Program-made: the position numbers and the translations under genes
Shown here: positions 44,876 to 56,402 of the stretch, piece by piece
Layout of the letters: the number at the start of each line of letters is the position of its first letter
Numbering within the stretch: position 1 is the stretch's first letter
The notes under the pieces: model-generated
Seen by the model: only the letters and a program-made list of their open reading frames with translations
What the model was told of the DNA's origin: nothing
The model's database searches: none
From: Chalciporus piperatus
Taxonomy: Eukaryota; Basidiomycota; Agaricomycetes; Boletales; Boletaceae
NCBI GenBank assembly: GCA_038093975.1
Contig: JBBPTG010000104.1
Coordinates: 24,923 to 88,922 of the forward strand
Length of the DNA: 64,000 bases
Direction: 5' to 3'

Positions 44876-46347
44876 TCACGACTGCCCCGCACGGGCAAAC
44901 CAATGTTTCTGCTGACCACACGCCGCATTCTTACACCCCGGGCACCGAAGACCCATCTGTACACTCGTCGGCCCAATCTTTCCCGCCGAATAATCACGTA
45001 GATGTTGCGCCGCAATATCCGCGAGAGCCCGAATAAACACGGGTGACTCGTTGAGCGATTCGGCGCGTTGCATTTCCATCCCGAGCTATATAAAAAAATG
45101 ACGCCAATGCAAAACGTTTACGATGAAAAAACAGGGTGTTTCGATAGATATGGAGCCGGCTCACCTCTTTGCCCTCTTTCATGTATTCGAGATCGAGTTC
45201 GTAGAGCGTCTCGATATGGTCGCTGGTGAATGCGATCGGGACCAGAATCACTTGCTTCTTCCCGAGGCGGGCAAGCCCTTTGATGGCTTCACCCGTTTGC
45301 ATTCCCATCCATGCCGATGGTCCAACCTGGGATTGCCAGACCAAACGATATGGATTCGAGTGTCCCAATCGATCCATGACGGCATTCACAGAAGCTGAAA
45401 CTTCGAGAACATAAGGATCACCCCGGTTCACCACGGACATGGGTAGCGAGTGGGCCGAGAATAGCAACACCACATCAGAACGATTTGACGGTTGGAACTT
45501 CTGAAGGGCAGCTTCGATGTTTTGGGCCACTGCCTGGAAAACAACGTCATGTGAATTGGGAAAAGACGACCTGGGAAGGATGATGATGCCAACCTCGATG
45601 AAACCAGGGTGAGTTCCCCAGCGGTCGATGACGCTCCACTCGATGTCTCCCATCTCTCCAGCTCTTCCACGACGGAAGAGCTCGTTCAAGCTGCTTCCCG
45701 TCGTGCTACAACTATACTGGGGGTACTGAGTGAACGCTAGAGCACGCGTCACGCCATCCGCTTTCAAGCGACGTGCAGTTTCCTGCGTCAATGGGTTTGC
45801 ATACCGGAATGCCACATACGGCTTGTGGGGAGCAGTCTCTGGATGAAGCTCGTCTAGCAGCGCACACATCCCTGCACCCTGATACTCGGTATAACGAAGG
45901 ATAGGGGACCCTCCACCAATATCCGCATATTGCTTCTCAATTTGAGGGGTTCGTCGTTTAGCGATGAGGGGCGCAAGGACACGTTGAAACGGTAATGGTA
46001 TAAGGTCTCCGTCCATGAAAAGATTCTTGAGGAAGTCATATGTCTCCGGTACCTGTAGGAATCCGCGTGAAATGATTGGGGGACAGTCATAAGGCAGCTA
46101 CCACCCGCATACCGTGGACGGTCCACCCATGTTCAACATGACGACGGCTAAGAGGGATTAGAAAGTCACTCGAAGACGATACACGAAGACTGGGCACCTG
46201 TTGGGCTGGAACGTTGAGTAAGACACAAGCCGAGATTCCCATCAAGTTATGAGCCCACCTCTTATGCTTTACCGAAGAGCCATGCAGAGTGGCCATACAC
46301 CGAATCTGAGAAGCTAATGCGCTCGTTCTGGATACTTTGGGGAACAT
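44876..46347 (-). CDS. HEM15: Ferrochelatase, mitochondrial
   Basis: Inserts ferrous iron into protoporphyrin IX, the last step of haem synthesis, at the matrix side of the inner mitochondrial membrane. An Arg-rich presequence ([16 protein letters not shown]) is followed by [20 protein letters not shown]. Then come [19 protein letters not shown], the substrate strand [31 protein letters not shown] and [20 protein letters not shown] with the catalytic His. The C-terminal region has [40 protein letters not shown] and [15 protein letters not shown]. The tail CPGCKNAAC fits the C-x2-C-x4-C spacing of the [2Fe-2S] ligands of animal ferrochelatase. Four introns. Complete and in frame. Confidence 0.93.
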
Positions 46348-46634
46348 TGTCGTCGGAATGCTTGTTTAGGGAGAGACCTGCTCAACCTCTGGAACGAAGT
46401 CAAGTTTCAGACCTACATTGCCGAAATTGCTCGATTCGGCGGACGAGTGGCGGGAGAATCGACATGTGTTGACTAAGCGGGATCCGTGAAGGCAATCAAA
46501 GAGTTGGCTACATTTCTAATCTACACAGTCTACATTGAGTCTACATAACATCGAACGAGATATACTAGAGATATGGATACAGATCATTTCTACGAAAGTC
46601 ATCGCTCTTTCTAGATCGTTTCTTCTACGCGCCT
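46348..46634. other. HEM15 upstream region
   Basis: Nothing coding is supported. Confidence 0.35.
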
Positions 46635-47526
46635 TCACCGAGCAGCTGGGGTAAGAACCGGTACGCTTGGGTACGGTCCCAAAACATCCGACGCTGCAGG
46701 AAAGCGTGGCCGGCTCTGGTCAAAGCGAGAATACTCCGGAGGTGGCACACTCTCTTCCATAATATCTATACCTAAGCCAGCGGCAGATGGGTCAAGGGCG
46801 AGGTTAACGGGGACCTGGGAAACTCTGCGTGAAGCAGTTTCGGGATATGGAACACCAGTTAGCGGGGGAGCCTGAGCAAGGGGATCAGGATGGTTTGGGA
46901 TTGTGGGGGTTCGGGTAACTGTTTGAGAGGGATATGCTTGAGTGCTCTCGGTATTGTTCGAAAGAGCAGGATAAGAGGGCGCATCGCCCAGGAAATAGGC
47001 AGGTGGGTCAGGGAGACCAGGGGTACCCAGATACGAAGCTGGGTATAATACTTCCATAATGCTGTCTGTGGTAGGCAGGGAGCGACGAAGACGCCTCCGA
47101 GGGCGAGGCCTTGGGCTAGTGGGTGTGCAATCCCCACCGACATCGGACTGCTTTGACAAGATGTGAGCGGGAATGTGGTGAAGAGCCTGAGGGCCAAATA
47201 CGTACAGATCTTCTAGTGCAAAAGACACATAAACAACCTGGAACGCAGACTGTCTCTGCCAGCACAGCAGCCCAGTGTTGTGCAGCGGGGGAATCGCTCG
47301 GTTCTTCGAGGGGATATCCATCTCCGTATGGGGCCTCAGGCTAGATTGGAAGGGTTAGCAAGGAGGAAGTGGAGGGGTACGGTATGATATTACCTCGAGT
47401 TCAGCTTGCAACAATGGATCGTCTTCCAGAGACGGAGAGCATTGTACCAGTGGGTTGATATAATTCTTCTTGAAGTTGCTCAACATCACTGGAATTGGAG
47501 AGGACTGCATTATGGGGGACGACATG
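46635..47526 (-). CDS. Pro-rich hypothetical protein
   Basis: I do not recognise this gene. The clear part is a frame ending at 46635 with MEVLYPASYLGTPGLPDPPA, YFLGDAPSYPALSNN, LDPSAAGLGIDIMEESVPPP and EYSRFDQSRPRFP. This is Pro/Ser-rich with PPxY-like sequences (PPPEYS), which could recruit a WW-domain ubiquitin ligase; that is inference. Upstream exons are plausible (ending QAELE, then PEAPYGDGYPLEEPSDSPAA, then EDLYVFGPQALHHIPAHI). They need either a very short intron or a different start, so the N-terminus (about 47200-47526) is unsettled. The region codes a mostly disordered protein with a short ordered N-terminal part. Confidence 0.45.
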
Positions 47527-48233
47527 GATGTTTGGAGAAAGGGGCATCGGAGGGTCTAGTTATTAACGGGGAGGAGCGGAATGGTCGAGTTAGGGGGTTT
47601 TCAATTGAAGTGATCGCTCCACAAAGTGAGCTGAGACAAGATTTGATTCCGCTCCGAAATTGTGCGTAGGAGGTAGATAGGGGCCGTATGCAAAGGGCGG
47701 TGATGTTTGAATTCAAACAAACTCGTGCGGTCGAGGGCGCACCTAAGCAGCATCAGATACTCAAGTACTGACCTTCAAGGGATAAAATCAATATTAGTAA
47801 ATGCATGTAGCCCGCATGAGATCTGAGCATGCAGCCACTGGAGTGAACGAGTCCCTCGAGGAAATGAGCACCTTTCTGACTGCGATGATCGATCGAATTA
47901 CACTGCATCTGTGCATTGGGCATGGATGTCCACAGCCTCTAGCATCGCAGATTCGCAGGCCGGTGTCGTCCCTTTTTACACACTCTGCCATCAATCAAGC
48001 GGGACAGGAAGGAAATTTTCTCAATGTACCTAGTTTGTTCGTATTTGTTCATGTGTTGGGTATAAAGTGCAACGTGTCCTGTCGACGTGTCTTTTGCAGC
48101 TCTCCAGCAGCCACGTCTCTCTACTGCGACGACCAAGACATGCGCAGTAACCTTTGACAATATCTTTATTCACCTTCCCTTCCCATCCTAACACCCCGTC
48201 TACCCACTTGACTCGCCACTTACACGTACAACA
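47527..48233. other. HAC1 upstream region
   Basis: No gene is supported. The long pyrimidine-rich leader directly before the ATG fits a strongly transcribed fungal gene. Confidence 0.4.
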
Positions 48234-49604
48234 ATGACCGGTTTCGTCGACCCTTCCTCTCTCTCCCTCCCCTCCTCATCCCTCAAACGCCCCGCATCAC
48301 CCACAGACTCCCTCCCTGACTCCCCGAGTCCAGACACCAATGCCGAGCCTCCTCGGAAGCGCGCTCGCTCCGCCGTAACACCCGAAGAGCGCAAAGAGGC
48401 TCGTGCACACCGCAACCGGATTGCTGCACAGAATTCCCGTGACCGTCGCAAGGCCCAGTTTTCCTACCTCGAACTTCGAGTCACCGAGCTCGAAGAGGAA
48501 AACAGACGCTTGCGTGCTGGCTTCCCAACAAGCCCATCATTATCTGCCATTACCGTCTCTGAACCCGATGTCTCCGTCGACCGTGAGCAGGAACAGCATC
48601 GCAAACGTGAAGAGGAGCAACGGGAACGTGAGAATCAGGAGTTACGGGAACGCATACGGACACTAGAGAAAGGCTATGAGGCTGTCGTGCAGGCATTGGC
48701 AGCACAGGCTAACAACACCTCCGTCGTTGCCAACATCTTTGTCCCTCAAACGAGCTCAGCACCTGTTGTGCCGTCGAGTCCTCAATCGTCACCCTCACAG
48801 GCAACAACCGCTGCCACTGACGCCTCCATCACCTCTTCGTCGCCGAGGGCCACGACTCCGTCACCAGCACCTTCGTTCCCTCATTCCCCTGCCTCTTCAC
48901 ATTCTACGCTCGTCGACAGCCCTCTCATGTTCGCAAGCGAATATTACGAATTCCCACCCAGTCCCATTCTCTCGTCAACTCAGGCTACCTCGAGTTCAAC
49001 ATCACTTGCCTTGCCTAAAGAGTCGCTCGACCTCTCTCTAGCCAACAGCGCCCCCACTCGCCACCTAGCACGGGTGGCGAATACTGCCGTTCATTCAGCA
49101 GTGTCCTTGCAGCGGGTGGGCGGTGCACAGTTGGTGATGGGACCGGCGAGCACAGCAAAGCGTTTGACAGTGATCCGTTCGAGGTTTGTATTTTGAAGTC
49201 GGTCATCTTCATTCGCTGATATTTTTCACTAGCTCGAGGACGAGGCGGCTTCAGACGCCGCCATCACGCGACTGTTCGCAGAGATCCTCGCGTCGCCGCC
49301 GCTTGGCTCTAGCACTCTTCCAAGTTCTAGCTCTTCGTCAGAAGATGCGTTCAGCAAGGAGGTGCTGACCCGGATCGAGACCACACCCTCAGAGGGTCTT
49401 GGCCTGGGCCTCGGCATGAGTGGTAATGACACTGGTGACTGGGCAGAACAAGTTCGCGCAGACATCGAGATGGAGAAGCTTCTAGACATGCTTCCGAGCG
49501 CGCATGATATCGCCGTCGATGCGAACCCGCATCTCAACGTCAATCTTGACGTCGATATAGATTTCTCCAGCGCTCTCACGTGGGATGGGGTCAGTGTGTT
49601 CTGA
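48234..49604 (+). CDS. HAC1: bZIP transcription factor Hac1/XBP1 type (unfolded protein response)
   Basis: The basic region EERKEARAHRNRIAAQNSRD, RRKAQFSYLELRVTELEEEN (residues about 50-95) is of the Hac1/XBP1 class. This is the regulator of the unfolded protein response that Ire1 activates by cytosolic mRNA splicing. A second charged coiled region (EQEQHRKREEEQRERENQEL) and a Ser/Thr/Pro-rich middle follow. The genomic frame from the ATG does not join the acidic C-terminal exon (LEDEAASDAAITRLFAEIL to LTWDGVSVF) across the ordinary intron 49184-49232. It joins only if a further segment of length 2 mod 3 is removed upstream, which fits an Ire1 intron near 49087-49112 (see findings). Without that step translation ends at 49368. 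Confidence 0.88.
49084..49116 (+). promoter_or_regulatory. HAC1: Candidate Ire1 splice sites in HAC1 mRNA
   Basis: Three exact CNGCNGN heptamers occur within 33 nt: ctgccgt (49084-49090), cagcagt (49096-49102) and cagcggg (49110-49116). A perfect 8-bp stem with a 7-nt loop (tcgccacc/ggtggcga, loop tagcacg, 49058-49080) lies just upstream. Cutting after the third base of the first and last heptamer removes 26 nt and opens the acidic C-terminal frame. Which pair is used cannot be decided from sequence. Confidence 0.55.
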
Positions 49605-50484
49605 GCCCTCAAAACCCCGAGCGCATAGAGATATATCCGCGCTCGGAAAATCAAAACATCAAATGAAGCTTGACGCTGTGATATCATGTGTGTCATCAGT
49701 TTCCCATCATACGCTTCACTCCTCTCGATCTTCATTCACCTCATGGACTATGTTACCCAGGATTTCCTATGTCAAAAATGTTCCTATATATTACTACTCT
49801 ACCTTGTCCTATTGGTCTCGCTTTCCTCGTCTATTTTTTTGTTTTTATTTTTTGGCATCTCCCCTCGCCAGTTCGCCTGCATACACGACCTCCTTCGACT
49901 TTCTTCTGCATCCCACCCTACCTTCTTCCCATCTTTGCAGTCCCCTTACCTACAGCTCATGTTCTCGATGCTGTCTCCCAGGTATTCTCCTTCATTCGTT
50001 TCTCCCCGCAAGGGTTTGATGAAATGGATGTTTGGGAGTACACTGGTGAGCGCTCGAGATACATGGAATAGCTGGTATTGGGTGGTTGGCCTGCGGATTT
50101 CCCTTTTCTCATGTCGTCCTCGTGATGATAATTCCGACAAGGATGTGTTGATTGTTCGTCCGATGTAGTAGGTTTCAGTTGTAGAATATGGTTGAACGTG
50201 GATCATTTCCGATGTCAAGCTATGTGTGAAGCAAGGAATGACTGTCTTCCACTTTCGTGAGGTGCCTTTTTGCACCCTCGAAAGTTCGACTCGGTGTCTG
50301 TACTGCGTGGATGTTTGAATATGCGCAAGGAGGTTTCTGTACGGCCACAAGTCGATTGGCTTGGACGGCTTGCGATCATTCCTCTCGATCTTGGGCCTCT
50401 GTACATGTAGCGGTACAACAAAAAGCACAACATGTTGATAAAAATGGCAACACCGTAACAAAGAGCTGCGTGCAAACTGCCTTT
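49605..50484. other. Convergent region HAC1 / CHZ1, no gene seen
   Basis: The T-rich 3' flank of HAC1 (runs near 49820-49850) fits a long 3' UTR. Overlapping open frames here lack coding character. Confidence 0.4.
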
Positions 50485-51010
50485 CTATTTCATTTCTTCG
50501 TCCTCATCGTCCTCGTCCTCCGGCGTGAGACCAGCCTTTTCGATTGCTTCCTTTGAAGTATAGTCAACCTTCACACCCCGCGTGCGACGACCGACAATCG
50601 CAGAGGGATCGATTTCGGGATCATCGTCCTCTTCATCGTCCTCATCCTTTGTATCGCGTATCGATCGGGAGTGCGTGCGGCGGGGAGAGCAGCGAGTGCC
50701 AATAAAGAATGGACCAGGATTGGTTAGATAATTGCGAGGTAGAGAGACGAGCCACGTACGTCTTCCTCCATTTCGTCCTCTTCATCCTCTTCATCCTCGT
50801 CCTCGTCATCGTCCTCGTCTTCCATGGACACGTCAGGGGAAGCCACGCTCTTTCCTTTCCCCTTGTCCTTTGCAGGAGAACTCTTCACCCCCGAATTCTT
50901 GTCCTTGGACGGCGTTCTATTACCCATCCAGCGGGCAACACCATCGACATCAGTTCGAGATACCTCGTAGGATGTCAACCAGACCGGACGTACCCAGCTG
51001 CGGTAGACAT
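50485..51010 (-). CDS. CHZ1: Histone H2A.Z-H2B chaperone Chz1
   Basis: Chz1 is a small acidic nuclear chaperone that delivers H2A.Z-H2B to the SWR1 complex. The spliced frame starts MSTAAG and continues with a Lys-rich part (SSPAKDKGKGKSVASPDVSM) and a long acidic run (EDEDDDEDEDEEDEEDEMEE). The CHZ motif follows: EIDPSAIVGRRTRGVKVDYT, then SKEAIEKAGLTPEDED. The Arg pair in GRRTRG is the conserved histone-contacting part. Introns are at about 50995 and 50655-50755. Family length is about 120 residues, as here. Exact donor of the first intron is approximate. Confidence 0.78.
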
Positions 51011-51447
51011 ATTTCCGGAATGTACGCGTAGAACACGTCGATCTAGCGCAATCACGGGTTCAGTTTCAACGTTGAAGGGCTTGAAATGATTGGGTAACGA
51101 CAAAGTTGACGCGTTGGTGTTTGTTTGGATCGGTTGTGGTGACTTGGTTGCCCGCCGGTTTATCGACCAGTCTGCAGTGTCTCCTCGGTTGTGTTCTCAG
51201 TACATACTCTGCTGCATCAGCAAATATCACAAGTATACTTCTTCGACGCGACCGACTCGACGACCCAGAGCGGCAAAAACAATACAATGACTATGTAAGG
51301 AGATCAAGAGCTAATTGTACAGGCCTACAGCTACAAAATCGAGCAGATTCATTGTGACACGTAGTAGGTTACATGATTCGATACCACCCTGAGACCAGAG
51401 CGCGAGCGCTGTCTTACCACCAGCCGACAAGTATCCCCCGCTCCCCT
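51011..51447. other. Intergenic, no gene seen
   Basis: CHZ1 upstream region; no coding support. Confidence 0.35.
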
Positions 51448-53164
51448 TCACTCTCGGTTGACCTCCATCGCCTCGTGTTCACGAACAATAGATTCCTGCG
51501 CGAACAGTACCAAAGGGGTCGAGTCAGAAAAACTCTCAGACGATGTATGAACTTGCTTACATCGTAAGTAATGCCTTCTGTCACTGGGTCCACAACACAC
51601 CACCCAACGGGTACGGCGATCCGTTTCCTTCCCTTGCGGATAGTTAAGTCCCTGGCCCACTGATGTGAGACTTGCTCGGTCTGTTGTTCGTCCAAGCCGA
51701 CACACAGCATTCGCCAATTGAGGCTCTTCAATTTCCGTGGTAGGAGATCATGCAGCCTGTTTAGACCTTCCTGTGGTGATGGACGGTCGAAAGGGATGGT
51801 TACTTGGATCACATAGATCGCGTTTTCGGTGACGAGCGCACTGTCAATGTCGGGAAAATCAACTGTCGGTGCAATCCAATAAAATGGATGTTTTGTAGTC
51901 TCGAGTGCGATTTGGGTAGTGCGAATCCGGTTACGTGTTGTCTGCACACTAGCAGGTAATTGCAACTTTGTATTGATGAAACGAAATCGCGATCGCGAGA
52001 TTCTATTGTTGACATGCCACTTGCATCTGATTTGTTTTTCGCTGATGAAGAAGGGGTGAAGCCATCCTTTGTAGATGCTGCCAGCATCACTACGAGTCCC
52101 CTGGTGGGCTTCCACACCCTGGAAGAAAACAGCTTTGATCACCACACTGTTCCCCGAGAGGGCTTTCCCCAAGGCGTTCACGAGGGTCAGTGTTGGGATG
52201 CAAGTGCGTGGGGGAAGGGTGTGATCTATTTTACAAGCCTGGTCTCTGCCTGGCAGAACAAAGTATATCAAGGATAAATTAGAGTTCTCCACATCGAGTT
52301 GTTGTAATGATGGTAGGAAGCTCGGGGAAGACACGATGACACTGGAAGTCGCTGCAAGTATTTCTGCGTCGACCTCTGCGGGAGACATTTGATAGAATTG
52401 AAGCAGTGTTCGAGGAACACCACCCCACTTGATTGCAAGATCGGTCATGAGCTTGACATTATCTCGTTAGCTCTTGTCACAATGGGGACATTGGAGTTTT
52501 ACTCACGCGAGGTCCGTGATCTCCTTCAGAGACCAAATATTCATTACACACCTTTTAACATCATATTGTTTACTCCATTCCTTCCAACGAGTGGCATTGG
52601 GTAAGGTTGCCTGGATGACTGGTGTGCGAGTAATTAGGAAGATAGGAGCTGGAATGACGAATGTGCCGGAGTCCGTGAGAGCCCACACATCATTTGCGCG
52701 TTTTAACGGCACCGGGTCGTTGGAAGAGTGGAAATCGACAGTGTCCGTAAAAAGCGCGTAGAACGGCTGTCCCTGCAGAGGTTGGAACGCAATGGGCTTG
52801 TGCTCACGGTCGCGCTCAATGAGGACATAAACGAGGAAGTTCGTTTTGCCTGCGAGCACGGAGTAAGTCACAATTGATGTTCGAGATCCCGATGTTGTCT
52901 TACCAATACCAGGTTGGCCAATAAAATAGGCCCCGTTGACGTACCGGGGATTTGTCTTCAGTGCTTGCAGTATCTCGTGATACTCCTCTCGAACGAGTAT
53001 TTTTCATCTTTCACCAACCCTCCACAAAATTACTTCAGGGCCTCCAAATGCTCACCCAGGACGAGGTACTTGACATCACCCGAATCTGAGGAACCCCGGA
53101 GGGCATTGGGGTTGTTCCAGGCCGTATGGGCAAACTTGTTCAGTGCCTCGAGGTTCAGTTGCAT
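51448..53164 (-). CDS. Crinkler/RHS-like P-loop ATPase of mushroom type
   Basis: A multi-exon protein with a Walker A motif split by an intron: VNGAYFIGQPGI then GKTNFLVYVLIERDREHKPI. Upstream are KFAHTAWNNPNALRGSSDSG and REEYHEILQALKTNPRY. Downstream are GQPFYALFTDTVDFHSSND, DVWALTDSGTF, IFLITRTPVIQATLPN, WKEWSKQYDVKRCVMNIWSL and LAIKWGGVPRTLLQFYQM. The C-terminal part ends FRFINTKLQLPASVQ, YWIAPTVDFPDIDSALVTEN and YVIQVTIPFDRPSPQEGLNR, as in PD-(D/E)XK-like tails of this group. The last exon is ESIVREHEAMEVNRE. The layout (ATPase plus a nuclease-like C-terminus) resembles Crinkler and RHS proteins. No secretion signal is visible. The start at 53164 is tentative and the N-terminus may be incomplete. 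Confidence 0.7.
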
Positions 53165-54193
53165 TCAATGGGTTTGGTCGAGCATCGCAAGTACCCCCTA
53201 AATGTTTGCTCGGATTGGATCGGTTATTTGGTGACTTGTTTGGCGAGCATCCGTCGTCGGACAATCGGCGGGCCGGAAAAATGGATCGCCGAGGGCAACG
53301 TTCTTGTCCCGGTGTTTTTGATCTCATCCCCGAGACCGACGTTAATCATTCAATCATCCGATACGCTTGTCCATGTGTGGCAGTAGCTGGCAGTGTCATC
53401 TCAACTGTCACCGGAGCACAGCGTAGTCCGTGTCGGAGTTGATGAGTTCCTCCGATCGCGACGAGAAGTAGTATAGAGACGGCCTTTGGTTACCCTAGTC
53501 AGCCTTGATATCAGTAGAATGGTTGTTGGTTGCCTACATGCCTTCCTGGGGCAGCGCGAGGGTTGATCATGATAATTCATCGGAACGTCTTTGAATTATT
53601 GACATAAGTACGCCACGAAAGAAGGTATCCAAGCACATATGCATCTAGGAGCGCGGAAAATTCTGATCGAAAACTCGCAGCAAGCCATAGGATATTGATA
53701 AAGCCGAACGAGCTATGATCATATCGTCTGCATATTGCATGCTACAAGGGAGCAACTTGAAGGATTATTGTCGTAGCGAATAATTCTCCTTGGGCTGGTC
53801 AAGGGACACTGAGTGATCCCGATGGCCAGCCCCAGGGAGTGTGCATGGTGAGCACAGGTCAGTCGATGATTGGGGTTGCAAGGGATGACGAGCTGTGCCT
53901 TTCGACTGCGTGGAAGTCGTATTTTCAGACCTGTCATTGTTGCTGACGGTAAGCGAAGCGTGTTATTAGCACACGTATAATCAGTCTTATTCGGTTTGAT
54001 CTCATTCCCCCAGCTGGAGCCTGAGTCGGTATACCCCCCACTGAGTTTCCAGCTCTCAGTACCACGTTCGACGCAGCGCCGGGTATAACTAACGCCATTG
54101 GGAGAACGGAGCACTATCGCCGTTCCCGCGAGGCCGAAACCACTCATCCCACACCGCTCCACTTTGCTTCCCTTTCCCGTACAATCGTCACCA
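53165..54193. other. 1-kb intergenic region, no gene seen
   Basis: No coding sequence could be supported on either strand; the N-terminal extension of the P-loop protein may lie in the first 200 bp. Confidence 0.4.
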
Positions 54194-56402
54194 ATGTCTC
54201 GAGCGCTCGTCTCGCCAACCATCGGTGACTCCGACAGGCCGACAAATTCTTCCTTCGTCCCTCCTCCAATACAGAGATTATCCAGATCTCTCACTGGTTT
54301 TACCGGCGCTCCATCTTCCAACTCCCAGTCTGCTTCTGATCGTGCCTCGAGTGGTTCCTCACAAAGTATCGCTTCTCCCCTTCCGGGTCCGAACAGAGGT
54401 CCCAGCACGAAACTCCCTCAATCCTCCTGTTCAAAGCCCTCGAATATCTTCCCACGTCTTCACCGTCTGGAAATCGCAGATGACATGGCATATTGCACGA
54501 CAAAGTCTCCGCTCCTCGACCTTAAGCTTTCCTCGCATTCTTTTCTGGATGCAGTGGCGATGGACGTGGGTTCGAACAATCCTTTGTATGTCGTAGAGAC
54601 CGTCGGCTCGTCGACGACGATATGGCGCTCAGATCCTTGGGACGGGTCTGCAACAATTGCGGACATACGCTGGCCGAAGGAGCTACCACTCAAAGGGAAG
54701 GGAAGGGATCATACACAGAGTGCCACGGTCCAGATGAGCGGCGTTCGGTGGACAGGAACGAGCAGTCTCCTCAAACACAGTGGTCTAGGAAGGTACGGAG
54801 ACCCGTTGTCATAAGTATCTACGCGGGTGCCAATTCTTTTTCTAGCTCGCACAAGTTTCATATACCACATCATTTGCACGCCCTCAAGTGGAAGAAGGTG
54901 GGAAATACGTATACAGTAGGTCTTTTTTCTTTCTGCGGCAGCACACACCATCCTCTGACCCTTCGTTCTAGTGTACCACGCTATCCTGCAAGGGACCCGT
55001 AGCAACCTTGGAATGCTTCGACTCTGATACCGGCCCCAGACTGAAAATTTTCGAGACCTTGGGCTTCCACGAATCAATGCCTCAGCTTGACCATGCAGGG
55101 ATATCGGTCATACTGCTCGACTACCTCTTCGTCACTGCTCTTCTGCTTGTTACTCAGCCTGAAGATTGGATGACCGTCGCTCGCAACCCAGCATCAATGG
55201 AACATCGTCCTGATACAGCCTCGTCCCTCACTGGTTCACTAAAAACGCCGGCTTCGAATCGCCAATGGAGGAAGATCATGTACGGAGAGCCTCTCTACCC
55301 CTCCCTAAAAACGCCTGCGTTTGACAGAGGCGCTAGCAGTGGAGCAGAAGACGCAGACGTACTCGATATATCTGAACCTCCACAACTATCGACGTCCATG
55401 CGCCAATGGCGGAAAATTGTTTACGGAGAACCACTTTATCCATCCTTACGTCCACAGTCAGCCGATCAGCTCGATCTTCCACCACGACCTAGTTCGGCGA
55501 CTAGCTTTTCTTCGGAGTCGGGGTTTTACCCACCTACGCCGTCTTCGGCACCGTCAACGTATGGCGTGTCGCCGCTGTTTGATGACTCAGGAAGGACTGC
55601 TACGCGGACAGGTAAGGACAACAGACGACAACCGTCGCCATTGATGCTCTCGCCAACATCTCCCTCCCCGGTGCCATCCTCGGAATGTATGCCGCTGTCG
55701 GCGGTCCCAGCGTCACCACGGGCACGACGAGGGCTCCCTGCTCCCCCGTCATCCTTTCAACCTCCAGCATCGGTTCAGCCTTGGCTGCACCGTTCGCGCT
55801 CGTCACCTCGGCTCTCGCCTGGGGGAGATGGTTTGAACTCATGGTTATCCAATGACTCTGTCGCTTCCCTGATAGCATCCCCTGTCGAGCAAGATGACCC
55901 TAACGACCAAAGCACGCACACACGCGCTTCGATGGGACACATTGTCCGACTGTTGCCATCCATTCCTCCGCCTCGAGATTCAATTCCTCGATCTTCGTTA
56001 GGACAGGGTGGCCCGCTAGAAACGAATCGGCACACACAAGCTTACCATCGCACCCTACCTCTTACTCCAGCATTGATGTCACGGTCTCAGTTGGTCGGGG
56101 AACACTTGCAATCGCCTTTCCAGCCAGATGTTGCCTCCCGTACCGCGGCCTCGTCATCATCTCGACCGTCTACCGTGCGTCCCGGGTCATCGCCGCAGAA
56201 TGACGCGGATGTACGACGTCGACAACGGTCCGAGAAAGATCCTCGTGAAATGATTCGTTGGATGCGGAGCCTTACCCGTGCTCATCGACGGCGGGTCTTG
56301 GAAGACGAAGAGAACGAGGCCGGATACGATGTACCACCGCCAGCATACAACGCTATCGACTTCTCTACACCTCCACAAGCACGCTCACCCGAAGGTACCT
56401 AA
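54194..56402 (+). CDS. DUF6593-like domain protein with disordered C-terminus
   Basis: The N-terminal region is Ser/Pro-rich. A folded domain of about 150 residues follows: LLDLKLSSHSFLDAVAMD, LYVVETVGSSTTIWRSDPWD, ATIADIRWP, FHIPHHLHALKWKKVGNTY, LECFDSDTGPRLKIFETLGF and GISVILLDYLFVTALLLVTQ. This resembles the mushroom DUF6593-type beta domain (identification from memory, moderate). The 390-residue C-terminal tail is disordered and Pro/Ser-rich. It has two copies of RQWRKI(M/V)YGEPLYPSL, 47 residues apart, and a basic end segment (EMIRWMRSLTRAHRRRVLED). Three introns lie between 54793 and 54990. One mRNA is assumed because splicing joins GLGR, ARKFHIPHH and the long last exon in frame. Confidence 0.7.

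Noticed and set aside
49585..50168. Overlapping plus-strand ORFs of 127-160 codons after HAC1
   Set aside because: They are T-rich, hydrophobic in all three frames and lie in the likely 3' UTR; no family pattern.
53719..54408. 229-codon minus-strand ORF
   Set aside because: It lies opposite the first exon of the DUF6593-like gene, which has better start context, family motifs and splicing; the minus frame shows no domain.
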